Positions 1-11,359 of a DNA stretch of 64,000 nt are shown one piece after another. This stretch comes from Paragyromitra xinjiangensis (taxonomy: Eukaryota; Ascomycota; Pezizomycetes; Pezizales; Discinaceae). The stretch is from contig JBCAMK010000003.1 in assembly GCA_038503065.1 (NCBI GenBank), forward strand, positions 1,488,001 to 1,552,000. Direction: 5' to 3'. Both the position numbers and the translations under genes were made by a program. The notes under the pieces were generated by a model. That model was not told the origin of the DNA, did not search any database, and was given only the letters and a program-made list of their open reading frames with translations. Numbering within the stretch: position 1 is the first letter of the stretch; each line of letters begins with the position of its first letter.

Positions 1-2666
1 GAAATGACGAATCGAATGCACCGTAGATCTTCTATAGATCTATACCAAGAATTGGTCGTGGGTACCAACTTTCCCTTAAAAAGGGCCAGTGCGGTACGTT
101 GATGCAGAAAACAAAGAAGGAAAGAAGGTCACAGCAAAGAAGTATCGGAGAAGCATCCAAAAATCGACAAACACAAAATATCCTAGAAAAAAAGACTTAC
201 CTTTGGTGCAGTTTTCAAAGCATCCTCCTTATTTCGCTCCGCAAATGCTTCAATGGCTTTCCGCTCGTCCCCACTCGCTCGGGCCCCAAAAAACTCTTTG
301 GCTAATTCTTCGCCAGCGAGTACGCTCTTGATTCGCTGCGGACTTTTATCAATGTTGCGTCGAAGTAAATTGAGCGGTTGGGCGTTAGTGTGCCAAAGTC
401 CACCTCCTGTGATAGTAGTGCGTTTTCTAGTCAGCTTCTGAATTCCTCACCGCTAGTCGCTACTGTGTTAAAGGAAGGTTGGCAAAAACGACCAATAGGT
501 ATGCGAAAAAACTCTAATGGATGGCGAGAATGGGATGGGAGCAGCAGTTTTTCTGGATCATGCCTGACCAAAACTTCAACAGTGCAACGTGGCCATCAGA
601 TAGACCATTTAGCTTCATAACAGGACAAAGCAGAAGCATAATCCTACGCCGACTCAGAGCTATTGGAGTATTCCTAGATTGGCCAATACATAAGAGGCCA
701 CAACACGCGAGCACATGAAGAGCAAAGAATGATGGGAGTACCTATATCCAACAAAAAAACAACTGTTGCCTGCATCCAATCCAGTGTCTGCTGATCCTAG
801 TTAGGGTGGGAATCGGTGAGATCAAGAATCGTGGGTAATTGGCTTGGGCGCAGGTGCCGAAGGACCACGAAAAATAAATAAAATCGCTCAAAAGAGATTG
901 ACAACAAAAAAATGATCACCTACCGACGAAGGAATTTCCCGGCTGCAGAGATAGGAAATAGCATGCGTAAGGGCCTTTTTTCCCTGTTCGTGACCTACAA
1001 AATATGTTAGAAGGTTTCAACATCCTCATTATCCTGATAACTATTTCCACGGGGGCCTGTATATTGACGTTTCAATCATTTAGACGCATAGGCTATCATA
1101 GCGACTGGGATACTACATTGCATCTGAAAGACCGCAAGCAGAAGTCTGAGGAGAAGGGCGTTTACCATGCAGCAGAGAAATGCGTCTATTTTTTTCAGAT
1201 TGTCAGCGAATAAAGATGGCATGCAGCATTCTATCCATGACAGACAATGACAATTAAAGGAGAGAAATGAGCACTGCATAAGAGTTTGTTGAATTGACTG
1301 TTGAAAGGCTACTGACTGACGAAAAGGGATAATACCTTATAGGGTGTTCGATCGTTACTGAAACGTATGTCTCTGTGGATCCGAAAAATCTTTTTCGTCA
1401 CAAGCACTTTGGGTTAGCTTTAACGTAAACTGTGAAAAGCAAGCACCTTCGTAAATCCGCATTTCAAGTAAGTATTATTTTTAGCTGTTATCAAATGCCA
1501 GAAAATCAAAACCCAGCGCGAGCAAAGACGTGGGGGCAAGAAAAAGCATTTAATTAGAAGGAATTAGATCATGCATCTATCTAGGTTCCCCTAGCCAAAA
1601 GGGCAAAGCAAACCTAGCATGATTATCGTCATGCGTCCCTGAAATTCGGAGAGCTCTAACGGGAAGGACAATTGGGGGCTATCTTTTTGCGGTGATACGG
1701 AAAAGTGGGAGAGTAGTGCCCCCAAGCAAAGCAAAACACAAAACGAGCGACTTACCAAATCTTTTAGAGGCAATTCAGGAATAGTATCGTCCACGTTTTC
1801 GATAATAGCCTTGCTTGTACTTTCCACGAAAGATTCAAAATCGGATTTGGCGCTCCTATATAAACCATCGTGCTCTATGGTAACACCACTTAATATCCAG
1901 ATCTTATAGACTCATCCACGTTCGAATTGTAGACGTAAAGTGAGCGAGAAGTATCCGAACCCCTGAGATGGATTGCAACTAGTGGTAACTAAAACGATAC
2001 ACTACAAGAGGGGTATAAGAAGAATAGGGTCATACCGGCAAACCATGTGCGATCATTATTTTTTGCTAAAGCTGTGATTTTAGGGGACCTGAGTTAGCGT
2101 TTTGGTAGCTGTCGGTTACAGATTGATACTGTATCTCATTGGCTGAGTTTGAAGTACCCCCATAACCCCATATATCCAAAGGAAAGCTGTTGAAATCACA
2201 CAGGAGCATGCAACAAACCCTTCAAAAACTCCAGGGTATTTGGGTGAATTTTATGAGCTTGGTACTCGATTTCTCCCGGGCTGGGCTGCTTGATTGGTAT
2301 GAAAACCTCCCCTGGCCTCTTCAACTTCTTAGCAACAGATGAAGGGGTCTTGCTAGTTGAGCTTCTCCGTCTCTTTTTTTCTGGCTTCAGGCTACCCATT
2401 TTAAGTGTGTCGCTGCCCTTTTCATGACAAGAGGCAGCTGAATCGCGCTTAGACTCAAATTCACTCTCACTTTCATATTCAGATTCAGATTCATCTTCGT
2501 CTTCATCATCTTCGCCACCCTCTGGGTGCTCGAAGTATGGGCTTTTCTTTGCCGAGACCTTGTGCCTAGTATGTCCACGACTTGACCGGCGCCGCTCAGA
2601 TTGAATGCTCGATACTTCCTCTGTGAGAAGAGGCTTCACCGTGCTTCTTGCTTTGCGTAGTGACAT
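1..2666 (-). CDS. DUF2461 family protein, 3' end cut by the window edge
   Basis: Member of the DUF2461 (TIGR02453) family, whose biochemical role is not established. Exons read on the minus strand: 2219-2666, 2036-2071, 1756-1874, 1336-1389, 1166-1185, 924-994 and 201-406; at least one more lies below 200 and I could not fix its acceptor. Every join keeps the frame (954 nt, 318 codons so far). The first 145 residues are a low-complexity nuclear-type region, Ser/Arg rich with an acidic Glu/Asp/Ser run and a basic KKRRR patch. The conserved domain then follows: IHPNTLEFLK, KNNDRTWF, a FRIHRDIRFSND block with TPYK, THFSAAW, then SRTGKKGPYACYF, FVGGGLW and LKTAPK. Exons of 20 and 36 nt and one intron of about 517 nt are unusual. 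It is divergent from TYW3 with 175 bp between the two start codons. Family call firm; function unknown. Confidence 0.85.
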
Positions 2667-2841
2667 ATCAGCTTGATGATATTAAAGTATAAGTTGCGTT
2701 GGTTGTTATGAAGTGGTTGGTTGTAAAGAAGACGGATGGGGCTGCCCCTGAGAATGAGGTAATCCCTGCATTTGTAATACCCTGCACTAGAGCAAAGCAA
2801 TTTCATTCACCATCGACATCCCTCGCTCTTCCTACAATCCG
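2667..2841. promoter_or_regulatory. Shared divergent promoter region
   Basis: These 175 bp separate the start codons of the DUF2461 gene (minus) and TYW3 (plus), so both promoters and 5' UTRs must lie here or overlap coding sequence. I see no clear TATA box. The role is inferred from position only. Confidence 0.5.
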
Positions 2842-3915
2842 ATGGACATGCCTCAGCGAAACTGTCTCTTCACAGCCCACAAATCTCGGATATTGGCTAA
2901 AATCAGTTCACCAAGCCCTGACGCGTCACCAAAGGGGTCCGTCGATACCCAAATTCTTCCACTAATCAGTCGACTGAATCAACACAACCGGGTATTTACA
3001 ACTAGCAGCTGTAGTGGGAGGATCAGCATTTTTCTCGAGGGCCTGAAGAAGAATACGAGATCGAGCTATTTTGGGGAGAACAAGCAAGAAGGTAGAGTCC
3101 TAGCAGCAGAAGATGCAGGTGGTAAAGCAGGGATTGGAGGAAAGGGTGAAGGCGGGAAATGGTTATTTGTGTCCCATGATCCAGTGGATTTGATCCATAA
3201 AAGCGATCAAGAAGTTTCCGAAATGTTGCTTGGGAAAAAGGCAGACGAGGCAGCTGCAGAAACCCCCAGTGGCAAGGAGAAATTAGGGGGGTTAGGGTTA
3301 GGGTCCGTTGATGTATCTGATTTTGATATTTCATCCATCACCCGCTTCGTACATCTGAAATTTGAGCCAATGGTATGTTCCCAAATCGACTAAGCATAAA
3401 AAAATTACTCGCTAATCAACAAAAAGATTCTTCACATCCAAACCTCCGACCTCCAAACTGCCCATATCATCCTCACTGCAGCACTGTCAGCAGGCTTTAG
3501 GGAATCGGGAATAATGAATCCTGGCCTTGGAGCATCTCCGTTTCCTATGGTCGCAATACGCTGCAATGGCCTTGCTATGGATTCGATTATTGGTGTTGTG
3601 AGCAGTTCGAATGGGCGGGTTAGAGATTTGGTTGATATTACCTACCTGAAGACTCTGATCAAAGTCTGTAATCTGAGGTTTGAGGATAATAAGCGGAGAG
3701 CCAATATTTTTAGTGCGAACATTGAAGATGCATTGTTCAAGGATGCGAGGGGAAAAGACGAGGTTCGTGAAGATAAAGAGGCTAGGAAAATAAGGAAAAG
3801 AGAGGAAGGACTGAAAAAGAAAATGGAACTGAAAACCGCTCAAGATCTTGAAGGAAAAATTACTGCAAATGACCCTAGGGAAATATTCCCAGATATAGAC
3901 GGTTTCTTAGTTTAG
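2842..3915 (+). CDS. TYW3: tRNA wybutosine-synthesizing protein 3 (TYW3)
   Basis: Methyltransferase step of wybutosine synthesis: in this family the enzyme methylates the yW-86 intermediate at G37 of tRNA-Phe using S-adenosylmethionine, in the cytosol. Exons 2842-3372 and 3427-3915, with a 54-bp GTATGT...AAAAAG intron, give 339 residues. The family signature TTSSCSGRISIFLEG lies near residues 52-67 and is followed by WLFVSHDP. After the splice come LHIQTSDLQTA, SAGFRESG and the VAIRC...D segment, then a highly charged Lys/Glu tail of about 70 residues. The start could be either Met1 or Met3, since the sequence reads MDMPQ. The TTAGGG-like stretch near 3290 is simply coding sequence. Family call is secure from motifs across both exons. 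Confidence 0.92.
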
Positions 3916-6900
3916 GCATGAATGATTCCACCATTATAAAAGAGCATCCACTTCAGGCAAACTAATTTAGGAATTTTCTACCTGCATCCGTAGACGAAGG
4001 GACTGAGGCATGATAAATTTATATAAAGAGGGATTTGAATATCGTATAAATTTCCACAGCAACAGAATCGGTCAAGCGATCCGAATCATTTTTCCCGTGG
4101 TAATAGTAGGGTTCCTATATTGACGTAGGGATTTATCCTATTTTTTTATTTAGGAAAAGGGGGGATACTTCCTTATGCATGCCCTCATCCCTTGCTCCCT
4201 CAAATCTTGATGGTTAGAATGCAAGTCGCCCATAGCATCGACAACCCAACACTGAGTAGGTCTCACAGAATGGAGTGTAAGGATAACCAACTCTTCGAAG
4301 CGGCTCGAACAAGAAAGTAATCATCAGATTTTGCCCCAGACTACTCCCTTATCTTACCCACACCAGAAATAGTCCAAGTAATTTCTAAGATAGATGCGTA
4401 AAGATAACTTACAGAAGGACGTTACTATCAAGAATATGGGGGTGGTTTACGAGATGAAAACCCGCCTACCTATACGATGGCCGGTCGAATAGACAAGCGG
4501 ATGAGAAGTAAGGCTTACTTACATACGTGTGTCACTATTTATCTTGTCGGCAGGCTCCCCGAGATAACTCCTGACTGTGCCTCAGCCTTGGTTTGGAAAA
4601 ATTCGATGCTGAAGACCTTTGAGCTGGTAATTTTAAGGTACTACCCGCCTGTTTTGTATAAAAATGCGGTTTTCGAAAATAGGGAACCAAATCATATGCA
4701 GGGGCGGGCTTAGTGCATCAGAGGAAGGAGGGAGAGAAGGTACTCAGCTCTATGATTCCCCCCACTCATGCAACTCTTCCAAGGGTGTCTGCTTTGTTTT
4801 GCTATGAGTTACCACCTCTGACAAAGAGATCTTCTCTAGCTTCAAGTAACGAGGAGTAACCTGGGCCAATAGGCCCGTCGCGCAAGTATATATGGGCTAA
4901 CTGAAGTATTTGGGCTTCTGGACTCTAGCTATGGATCAACGTTAAAAGACCGGGGTGGATGCAGGGGTGCACCATCAATCCTAAATACTCTTTTTTGTAA
5001 ATTCGGCAATATGCGCCGTTACCGAGGGCAAATCCAATACATGCTATCCAAAGTTCGCTCCAACAACCAACCGATACGGCGATACCTACTACCGTATATC
5101 CCACTATGGGCCTAGCCAGAGTGATTTACCACTTTCCTGAGAATGTAAACTAGATGCCCTCAGGCTTCGGGAAAGCTTCAAGAGCATTTTGTGACCAATC
5201 AATTTTATTCGCCTCATGTCTAGACCTGCTTTTGTTGCTCACTGCAGCTTATCTGATTGAGGAGAACCCTGACCAGCTGGCCGGTTTTGGAAAAAGTGCG
5301 GCACCACCTCCCCAGCGCATGAATACAGGGAAGATTGCTGCAGAATGTGGGGCCAGATTTCCAGTGGCTACGGGACGGGCCGCTTTAGACACCCGCCAAT
5401 AGATAACCCCTGTGGATCATCCTGCCGGGATTCTGGATCGGCTATTTAGCTCAGGGCCGGCTTGCCTTAAATGGCAGCTGTCTGAGACAAGTTTCGATCG
5501 CATGTCACGTCTTCACCGGCGACCGGGTGAGACTTCACAGCCTTATATACTTATTCAGGGGTGTGACGTCTCGCGCAGTTTTTTATGACGATTTCGTGGA
5601 CGGATAGCCCACTCCATCTTCGCATCCGAGTAAATATGCAGTGCGCCATCGAAACATCAGACATGACTATTATTAGACACGCTCTACGCGCTGTAACCGC
5701 TCAGGTTGTTCGTAACTGCGATCTGACATCTTGGCGGCCCTGCTCTAAGCTCTCACGACTGACCCACCTGATCCCCGAGGGGACCTGAAAGTCCAATTCA
5801 AAAAAACAGAGTTTCCCAAGGATTATACGTCATCTTGGTGATCAGTCTCGTACCATCCTGGGGTACATGTAGTTGGTAGTACCCAACATAAGCCATCACT
5901 CGACCTGTGTTAATCGCACGTTAGGTGGAAGCGATCCTGTGAGTGATGTGGGAACATAAATTAACAGGAATTTTGCACAATAAACTAAAAACTCTTTTTT
6001 GTCTTCACATATACGAACTAATAGTAACGTTTTCGGTCGTTGATAAATTTCGAGTGATATTGCGTGAATTTGTGGCTTGCTGGAAATGATTTAATGATAC
6101 CACTCTGATAGTTTTGTTACAAAGCATCACTTAGCCGCCAATATCTCAGCCAAAGGTCAGCCAGCAGCTTCGAGTAGTCCTTTGTGTGTCCCGCTTCTGT
6201 TGAGGTAGCTTTCAGGGATTAATGCCTAAAACAGCCCCACAAGTTAGTACTGTACCCACACGGGAAGGCGCGATGTCGACTTAGCTAAGGCTTTCATGAA
6301 TTTTCTTATTCATTTTACTGCCTTGTTCATCACGTGTTTCAGCCCGGAAGCTATGGTGGGATGGTTACGACTCTGGAATCGTAAATCAGGGATGAATTTC
6401 AGTATGTCTAAAGGGTGCTTACTCTTGTATGTGAGTACTGCCTGAAGGTAGCATCTTGAATTAATCCATTCGGGATTTGCCCCCTTTATTAATTTCTGGC
6501 ATGGTTACGGGGTTGATTGATTGGTTTATCGATAATTCATACACGCATGCATATGGCCGCGGAGGGGTATATGGAAATCGAACTTCTTTTAAAAACCTTG
6601 ATTATTTAGGTTTGGGGGGAGGATCTCTCCCCTTGAGTTAGCGAGAAAGCGTGTCGTTTATTACCACATACTCCGATTACTGTGCTGGGGATTTGTCAAG
6701 TCAATAGTCATCATGAGTAATCACTCGGAAGTCAGTTTCACTTCTAGCTTGCGATCCTAGAAGCTTAAGGAAACCGAAGAACCCCCGCCATAGGGCGGGT
6801 GTGCTCAGTTAAGGATGATCCATCAGCAAATGAGGGATATGACGGGCTGTTTTATTTCTTCGCTTTGCACATTTGGCACATTAGGAGAATCAGGCCTTCT

Positions 6901-7012
6901 GCAATTTTTCCTGGCCTCCCTGTAGAGAGAAAAATTATGGAGAACCTGGATTTGTCTTCTGCAGGTTGTGTTCATACGAGGATAGTATTTGGGTAAAAAT
7001 AAACAATTCATT
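3916..7012. other. Gene-poor stretch, nothing recognised
   Basis: About 3.1 kb between TYW3 and the tRNA. Open frames are short, with no family motif and no convincing splice-linked continuation that I could find. No transposon ends, tandem arrays or RNA genes recognised. A small intron-split gene could still be hidden here. Confidence 0.4.
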
Positions 7013-7095
7013 CGACCGCGGGAGGACTCGAACCCCCAGTCTTTGGTGTATTTCGATGCCGAAAACCAACGCCTTAACCATTAGGCCACGCAGCC
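7013..7095 (-). tRNA. tRNA-Arg(UCG) with a 10-nt intron
   Basis: An 83-nt cloverleaf on the minus strand. The acceptor stem is GGCTGCG/CGCGGTC (two G-U pairs) with discriminator G. The D arm is GCCT/AGGC with GG in the loop, the anticodon stem is TTGGT/ACCAA, the variable loop is AGACT, and the T arm is GGGGG-TTCGAGT-CCTCC. The anticodon loop is 17 nt, which fits a normal 7-nt loop plus a 10-nt intron (CATCGAAATA) between positions 37 and 38, the usual place for eukaryotic tRNA introns. The anticodon is then TCG, reading CGN arginine codons. A run of five T follows the 3' end, as expected for a pol III terminator. The mature tRNA would be 73 nt. Confidence 0.9.
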
Positions 7096-8958
7096 TGAAT
7101 ACTAATAAGAAAACTTGGTGAACTATTTATTATAGGTTTGAATGTGTTTCTAGTTGGACCATTGCTGAATATTCGCAAAGCTATTTGTGTTTGAGATAAA
7201 GTAGGTATGATGGTTGACGAAACTAGTCATCTATTGACTTAGCTGCACGCACTAGTGTGGCTAACAGTGTAAGTGATGTATGGTGATAATTGTCTTGGGA
7301 TTTCATCCTCATGGGTTCCCTGCATTGATGGATAGGTGTAATTATCACTGAGTATATCTAACCACCTACGTCATGGTACTTTGAGCATATTGGCACCCGT
7401 TTCCTTTTTTTTAGGGAAACGCATAAATGTAATTAAGTGGGTCTATAACTGCAGCCTTGGGTACTTTAAGAGTCCCCTGCATCGTGTCGCCGGCATAAAT
7501 CGAAGTTCTCGACAGCGAATCACTTCGCCTTGTAGGCTATACTGAACGTTCGATCGAAATGATTTCCTGCCAGTTATCAAGTAGGTTTTAGAATTAAGCA
7601 CTAAAGCATGTGTTGTGCGGGTACGGTATCACAATTCTGCCGTGCATCACCAAGGGCTACCTTATGTTCTAAGCGTTATATCTGATTAGATTCTTAGTAT
7701 TTAGTTGTGTTCGATCAATCATCTTCAACTATGGAGGGGGGTATTCTTTGCATTGCGTTGGAGTTTTGATAGGATTATTCTACGTTTTTTATGTTGTTCT
7801 GGGAGTGTCACAAATTTTATCACGGTTTAAGTTTTGCCCCTCTTGCTGAAATATATTTTCTTTGGCTCTGACGTCTCTTGGACGTGTGCTTTGTAGTAGT
7901 CTAGACTATCTAGTCTCGATTAATACAGGTAAACGCATTAGGCTTGTTGTAGCTTTCATCGAAGAAGTTTTTTGTTCAAGCATGGTTCTGATTGTTCTTG
8001 GGTATAAGGATTTCGCATGTGCTGAAGGCATGGGGATAGAGGGGGAAGAGGGTAGGAGCTTTTATATGTAGGGGAGCTTAGCTAATTGGGAGAGCCCTGG
8101 GTGCTGTTGGGCGTACTTATCCTTTGGCCTGAAGTGGCGCCCGTATAGTCCAGATACGCGCTGAATAATCGAAAGTCTATGAGGAGGCTGAAATACCGAA
8201 TATACTAGAGACTGGTGAATGCTAAAGAAGCAAGGGCCTGTAGAGGGGACCAAGGAACGCTGTAGTTATAGAAGGGGAAACTTGATACGGTATCAAAAGT
8301 TTTCTGGGCTATACTTCGAGGGACTTTAGTTGTTATTGAAGCAGATTTTATTTTTCGTAAGCCTAAAGCTCAAATTTTTTTAGAGTGTGGATTCTTTGTT
8401 TAGCTGTCATGCGTCCCCTATAGTCTAGGGCCGAGTGCCTCCAGGCCCGCAGCAGCGTACAGCAGGTCGTACCCATAGTTTCGCTTGCAGAAGGATATGT
8501 AGAACTTAGGTTTCTGCGGGATTTGATAGTAGCTAACTTTATCTTTAGGGAAGCTTACGCGATTGATTTAGGTTATGAACTATTACGCAAATCTGACGTG
8601 AACACGTGTGAAGAAATAGTTTGAGGCCTAGGAAATATGCGTGCAAAACAGGTGTGTCATCGAATATCACTCGGTGGGAACACTTTTGTAGCCCTGTTTT
8701 GCGTCTTCTTGTGGCCCATAGTTTGTCGGGTGGGATGGGTTTTGTTACTCTCACTAGTTAATATATTCTCTCAAACTTGTCTCTGATTCTAATTGACACT
8801 AGCCCTGAAATTTCCGAAACAACACTCATTATGAAATTAACGAGAAGCGTGGGAGACGTTATCTTTGGTAAAGAAACCCGATCGGAAGCTACCATCGCGG
8901 AAAGCCCAACCTTAATAACTAAGTCTCCCTCTGGAGTATGGTTCTTTGCCGTGCCCTT
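7096..8958. other. Non-coding or unassigned stretch
   Basis: About 1.9 kb between the tRNA and the four-TM gene, AT-rich with only short open frames. A sequence resembling a tRNA A box occurs near 8076-8093, but no B box or foldable 3' half follows. Nothing else recognised. Confidence 0.4.
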
Positions 8959-9733
8959 TTACTGTGTTCTGTGTGGTTCTACGATATACGAGTCTAGTTC
9001 AACGGGACTAGGCTGCAAATCTTGGCCTAAAAAAAGGGAGGATAGCGGTGTACGTGCTCCGTTATTGCGGTGTTGGGATATTGCGGGTTGTATGTAAGTG
9101 TTTGGGTTAATCGATTGGCCTCGAACCAGGCTGTCATTTGCTTCTGGGATTTCGTCGTTGAAGGCGTGAAGTGAGGAGAGAGCTATTGATGAGAACATTG
9201 TCACACTACATTCGTTTGGATAGATTAGTTTATGAATCCGGATGGATTAATGTTGACATAAGATGGGCGGTAGAACAAACGCTATGATACTAGATAGGAT
9301 GACCCTGGCCTTCAGCATTAGGGGTTTGACATCTGTTGACGAATAGAGCTTGCTATTAGGCTCTTCAAATATCTGGGCTACCGCTGAAAGGGTCCACGCA
9401 GTTCCAAGGAGTAGAGTTGTTGTTGCGAACAGGGAGCAGCATGGGATTTGTCGAGAAGGTAACGTGCTAAGTGAGATGATGGAAAGGGCCGTGTGGATGC
9501 AGGAGACAACTTCTAGACTAATTGCAAAATATAGGATCCTAGAAGCGGATATCAGCTCTTATCGAAAGTGGGGAGAGAGGGAGGAGAGCGATAAACCAAT
9601 GTATCTTGACGCTTGCCCTGACCCCTTTAGCGATCGCGGAAGCAGTAAAGTAGAAGATCGTGGCTACGAGTAGCCCGGTGAAAATGAGAAGCATAAGAAG
9701 AAAACGTTTTCGGGGTTTGCAGTGGCGCACCAT
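8959..9733 (-). CDS. Predicted four-helix membrane protein (tetraspan/MARVEL-like topology), unassigned family
   Basis: A three-exon gene found by joining hydrophobic frames: 9597-9733, 9281-9538 and 8959-9205 on the minus strand, 213 residues. Donors are GTTTAT and GTTTGT, acceptors CTTCTAG and AATGTAG, and both joins keep the frame. The N-terminus is short and basic (KPRKR), then come four hydrophobic segments at about residues 11-30, 47-69, 76-101 and 121-144. TM4 is created only by the second splice. A polar tail of about 70 residues follows, rich in Asn, Gln, Ser and Pro. Topology would put both ends in the cytosol and resembles fungal MARVEL-type proteins, but I see no diagnostic motif, so this is inference. 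The first exon starts in good context (CCACAATGG). Lying in a gene-poor stretch, it may be lineage specific. Confidence 0.6.
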
Positions 9734-11359
9734 TGTGGAATGTGATTCGTCTCCGGAACCGAACTGCTATGGGTTGAGATATGAAGGTGGTATAGGACGG
9801 CGCGCCCGAGAGATGGGGCGGATTGAGGAGTATTAGTGAAGCAGTTGGACATACTACTGAGTACCGTGGTTTTACAACGGGCTATCGGTTTCCCTACTTC
9901 AAAAGTTTGGTAGTGGGTTGGGCTGTGAACTCGTATCGATGTGTAGCATAGTCAACTTATCTGAGTTGGAAAACTTGTGATAATTTAGTCAGGAGTACCT
10001 GAATTGCCATTGGCTGTCGGTCAGCAGGGGCCATCAGTGCTCCATATTTCCCCTTTACTCCTACTTAGTAGAGGGATGAATGGCGATCCATTATTCGATT
10101 GTTTCTCTCCTTGCTTGAGGGAAAGTGGAGGTGTACGTATGTGTGTGGATGCCTCGTTAATTGATAATTTATAAGAATAGTAACAAATACGTTTCAGGAT
10201 AGGGCAATACTTGATCCATGGAAGATTTAGGTGGAGCAATAGTGATATTAGTCCTAAGATAAAGGCTTCGCAAAGTTCCAGTGCGTGACTGCTGGCTGCT
10301 TGGAGTACCAAACCCAGATGATTGGATGTGCCTAATGATGAGTTTTATTTATTTATGTAACAGTGGCCTGGGCACTACCTTGCCTAAGTTACCACTGTGT
10401 TGTAATAGTAAATAGTAACAGTGGCTAACCAGTAGTCGGGATTGTTATTTAGTTGATCAGTAAACACGCTTAGTGCGCAGCGTATGTCAGCAGAACTCGT
10501 GCAACATAAGGAAGAGCCTCAAAAGCTTGATAACGCTACAATACCAAGATGACGGAGACAATGATCTACCTTGCTCCCCGAGCGATTTTGCGTGCATAGC
10601 ATTTAGTTAATACTGTAGATCGCAATCGCGACGAACCTTTTGAGGCATACGTACATCCTTTATGGTACAGGTAGTTAGCGACACCTATAAATAGATCACA
10701 CGAAGCCATGACATCGGAGAGGAAAAAAGAACAAGATCGTAAACTTGGACTTCACTTCTGCTGCCGAAATTCCGAATCCTGTCTTTGCCCGTTGTCTCTG
10801 CACGTGTGTGTTGTGCCGTTTTATGTACGCGCAAGCGTCGACCAGCTAGTAGGCACTTCACTGGATCTCGCTCTAGCGATCGCTTGAAGATCTTGAGGAA
10901 GGAAAGGGATCTTTTGTCGTTGAACGGGAAGTTCCAGGACCCGGGTCTAGAGTACCCCGCATCGTCACGAATCCCAGAACCAAACTTTTCAGCTGCTGCC
11001 AAGGTTATGCAGACACAAGCATTGTTACCCCTGTAAACTAAGCAATAGGCGGAATCGATCAGACCATGCCTGCGTTTGTGTGGGGGAGATCATACTGTAA
11101 ACATCACGTCACCGCCCGCAATTTTTGCCAACCGCATTTCGTTTGCCCATCAAGGCGGTATGGGCTTTCGGTGGGGTTCAAACCAAGGAAAAAGGGAAAA
11201 GGGCAGGACTTTCAGGTACAAATACCGGACGTAGGAGCACTTCTTTTTATTAATTACTTCGATACTTGCATCTTTAATCACATTTGAATTCTACCACAAT
11301 ATTACCTCAATCTCGAAGCGAGTTAATTTTGCAATCTAAACAACAAAGACAAGACTAAG
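9734..11359. other. Unassigned stretch upstream of GAD
   Basis: Contains the GAD promoter at its right end. A minus-strand open frame at 10021-10311 (96 codons) has one hydrophobic stretch (ILGLISLLLHLNL) and a polar tail. I could not connect it to other exons or a family, so I do not call it a gene. Other frames here look random. Confidence 0.35.

Noticed and set aside
3287..3303. TTAGGGTTAGGG, telomere-like
   Set aside because: It is in-frame coding sequence (Leu-Gly-Leu-Gly) of TYW3 with only two units.
8073..8150. tRNA-like A box (TTAGCTAATTGGGAGAGC)
   Set aside because: No B box, no anticodon stem and no acceptor pairing follow, so at most a tRNA fragment or chance.
10021..10311. 96-codon minus-strand ORF with one hydrophobic segment
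   Set aside because: Could not be joined to the four-TM gene or to any other exon in phase, and no motif supports it.
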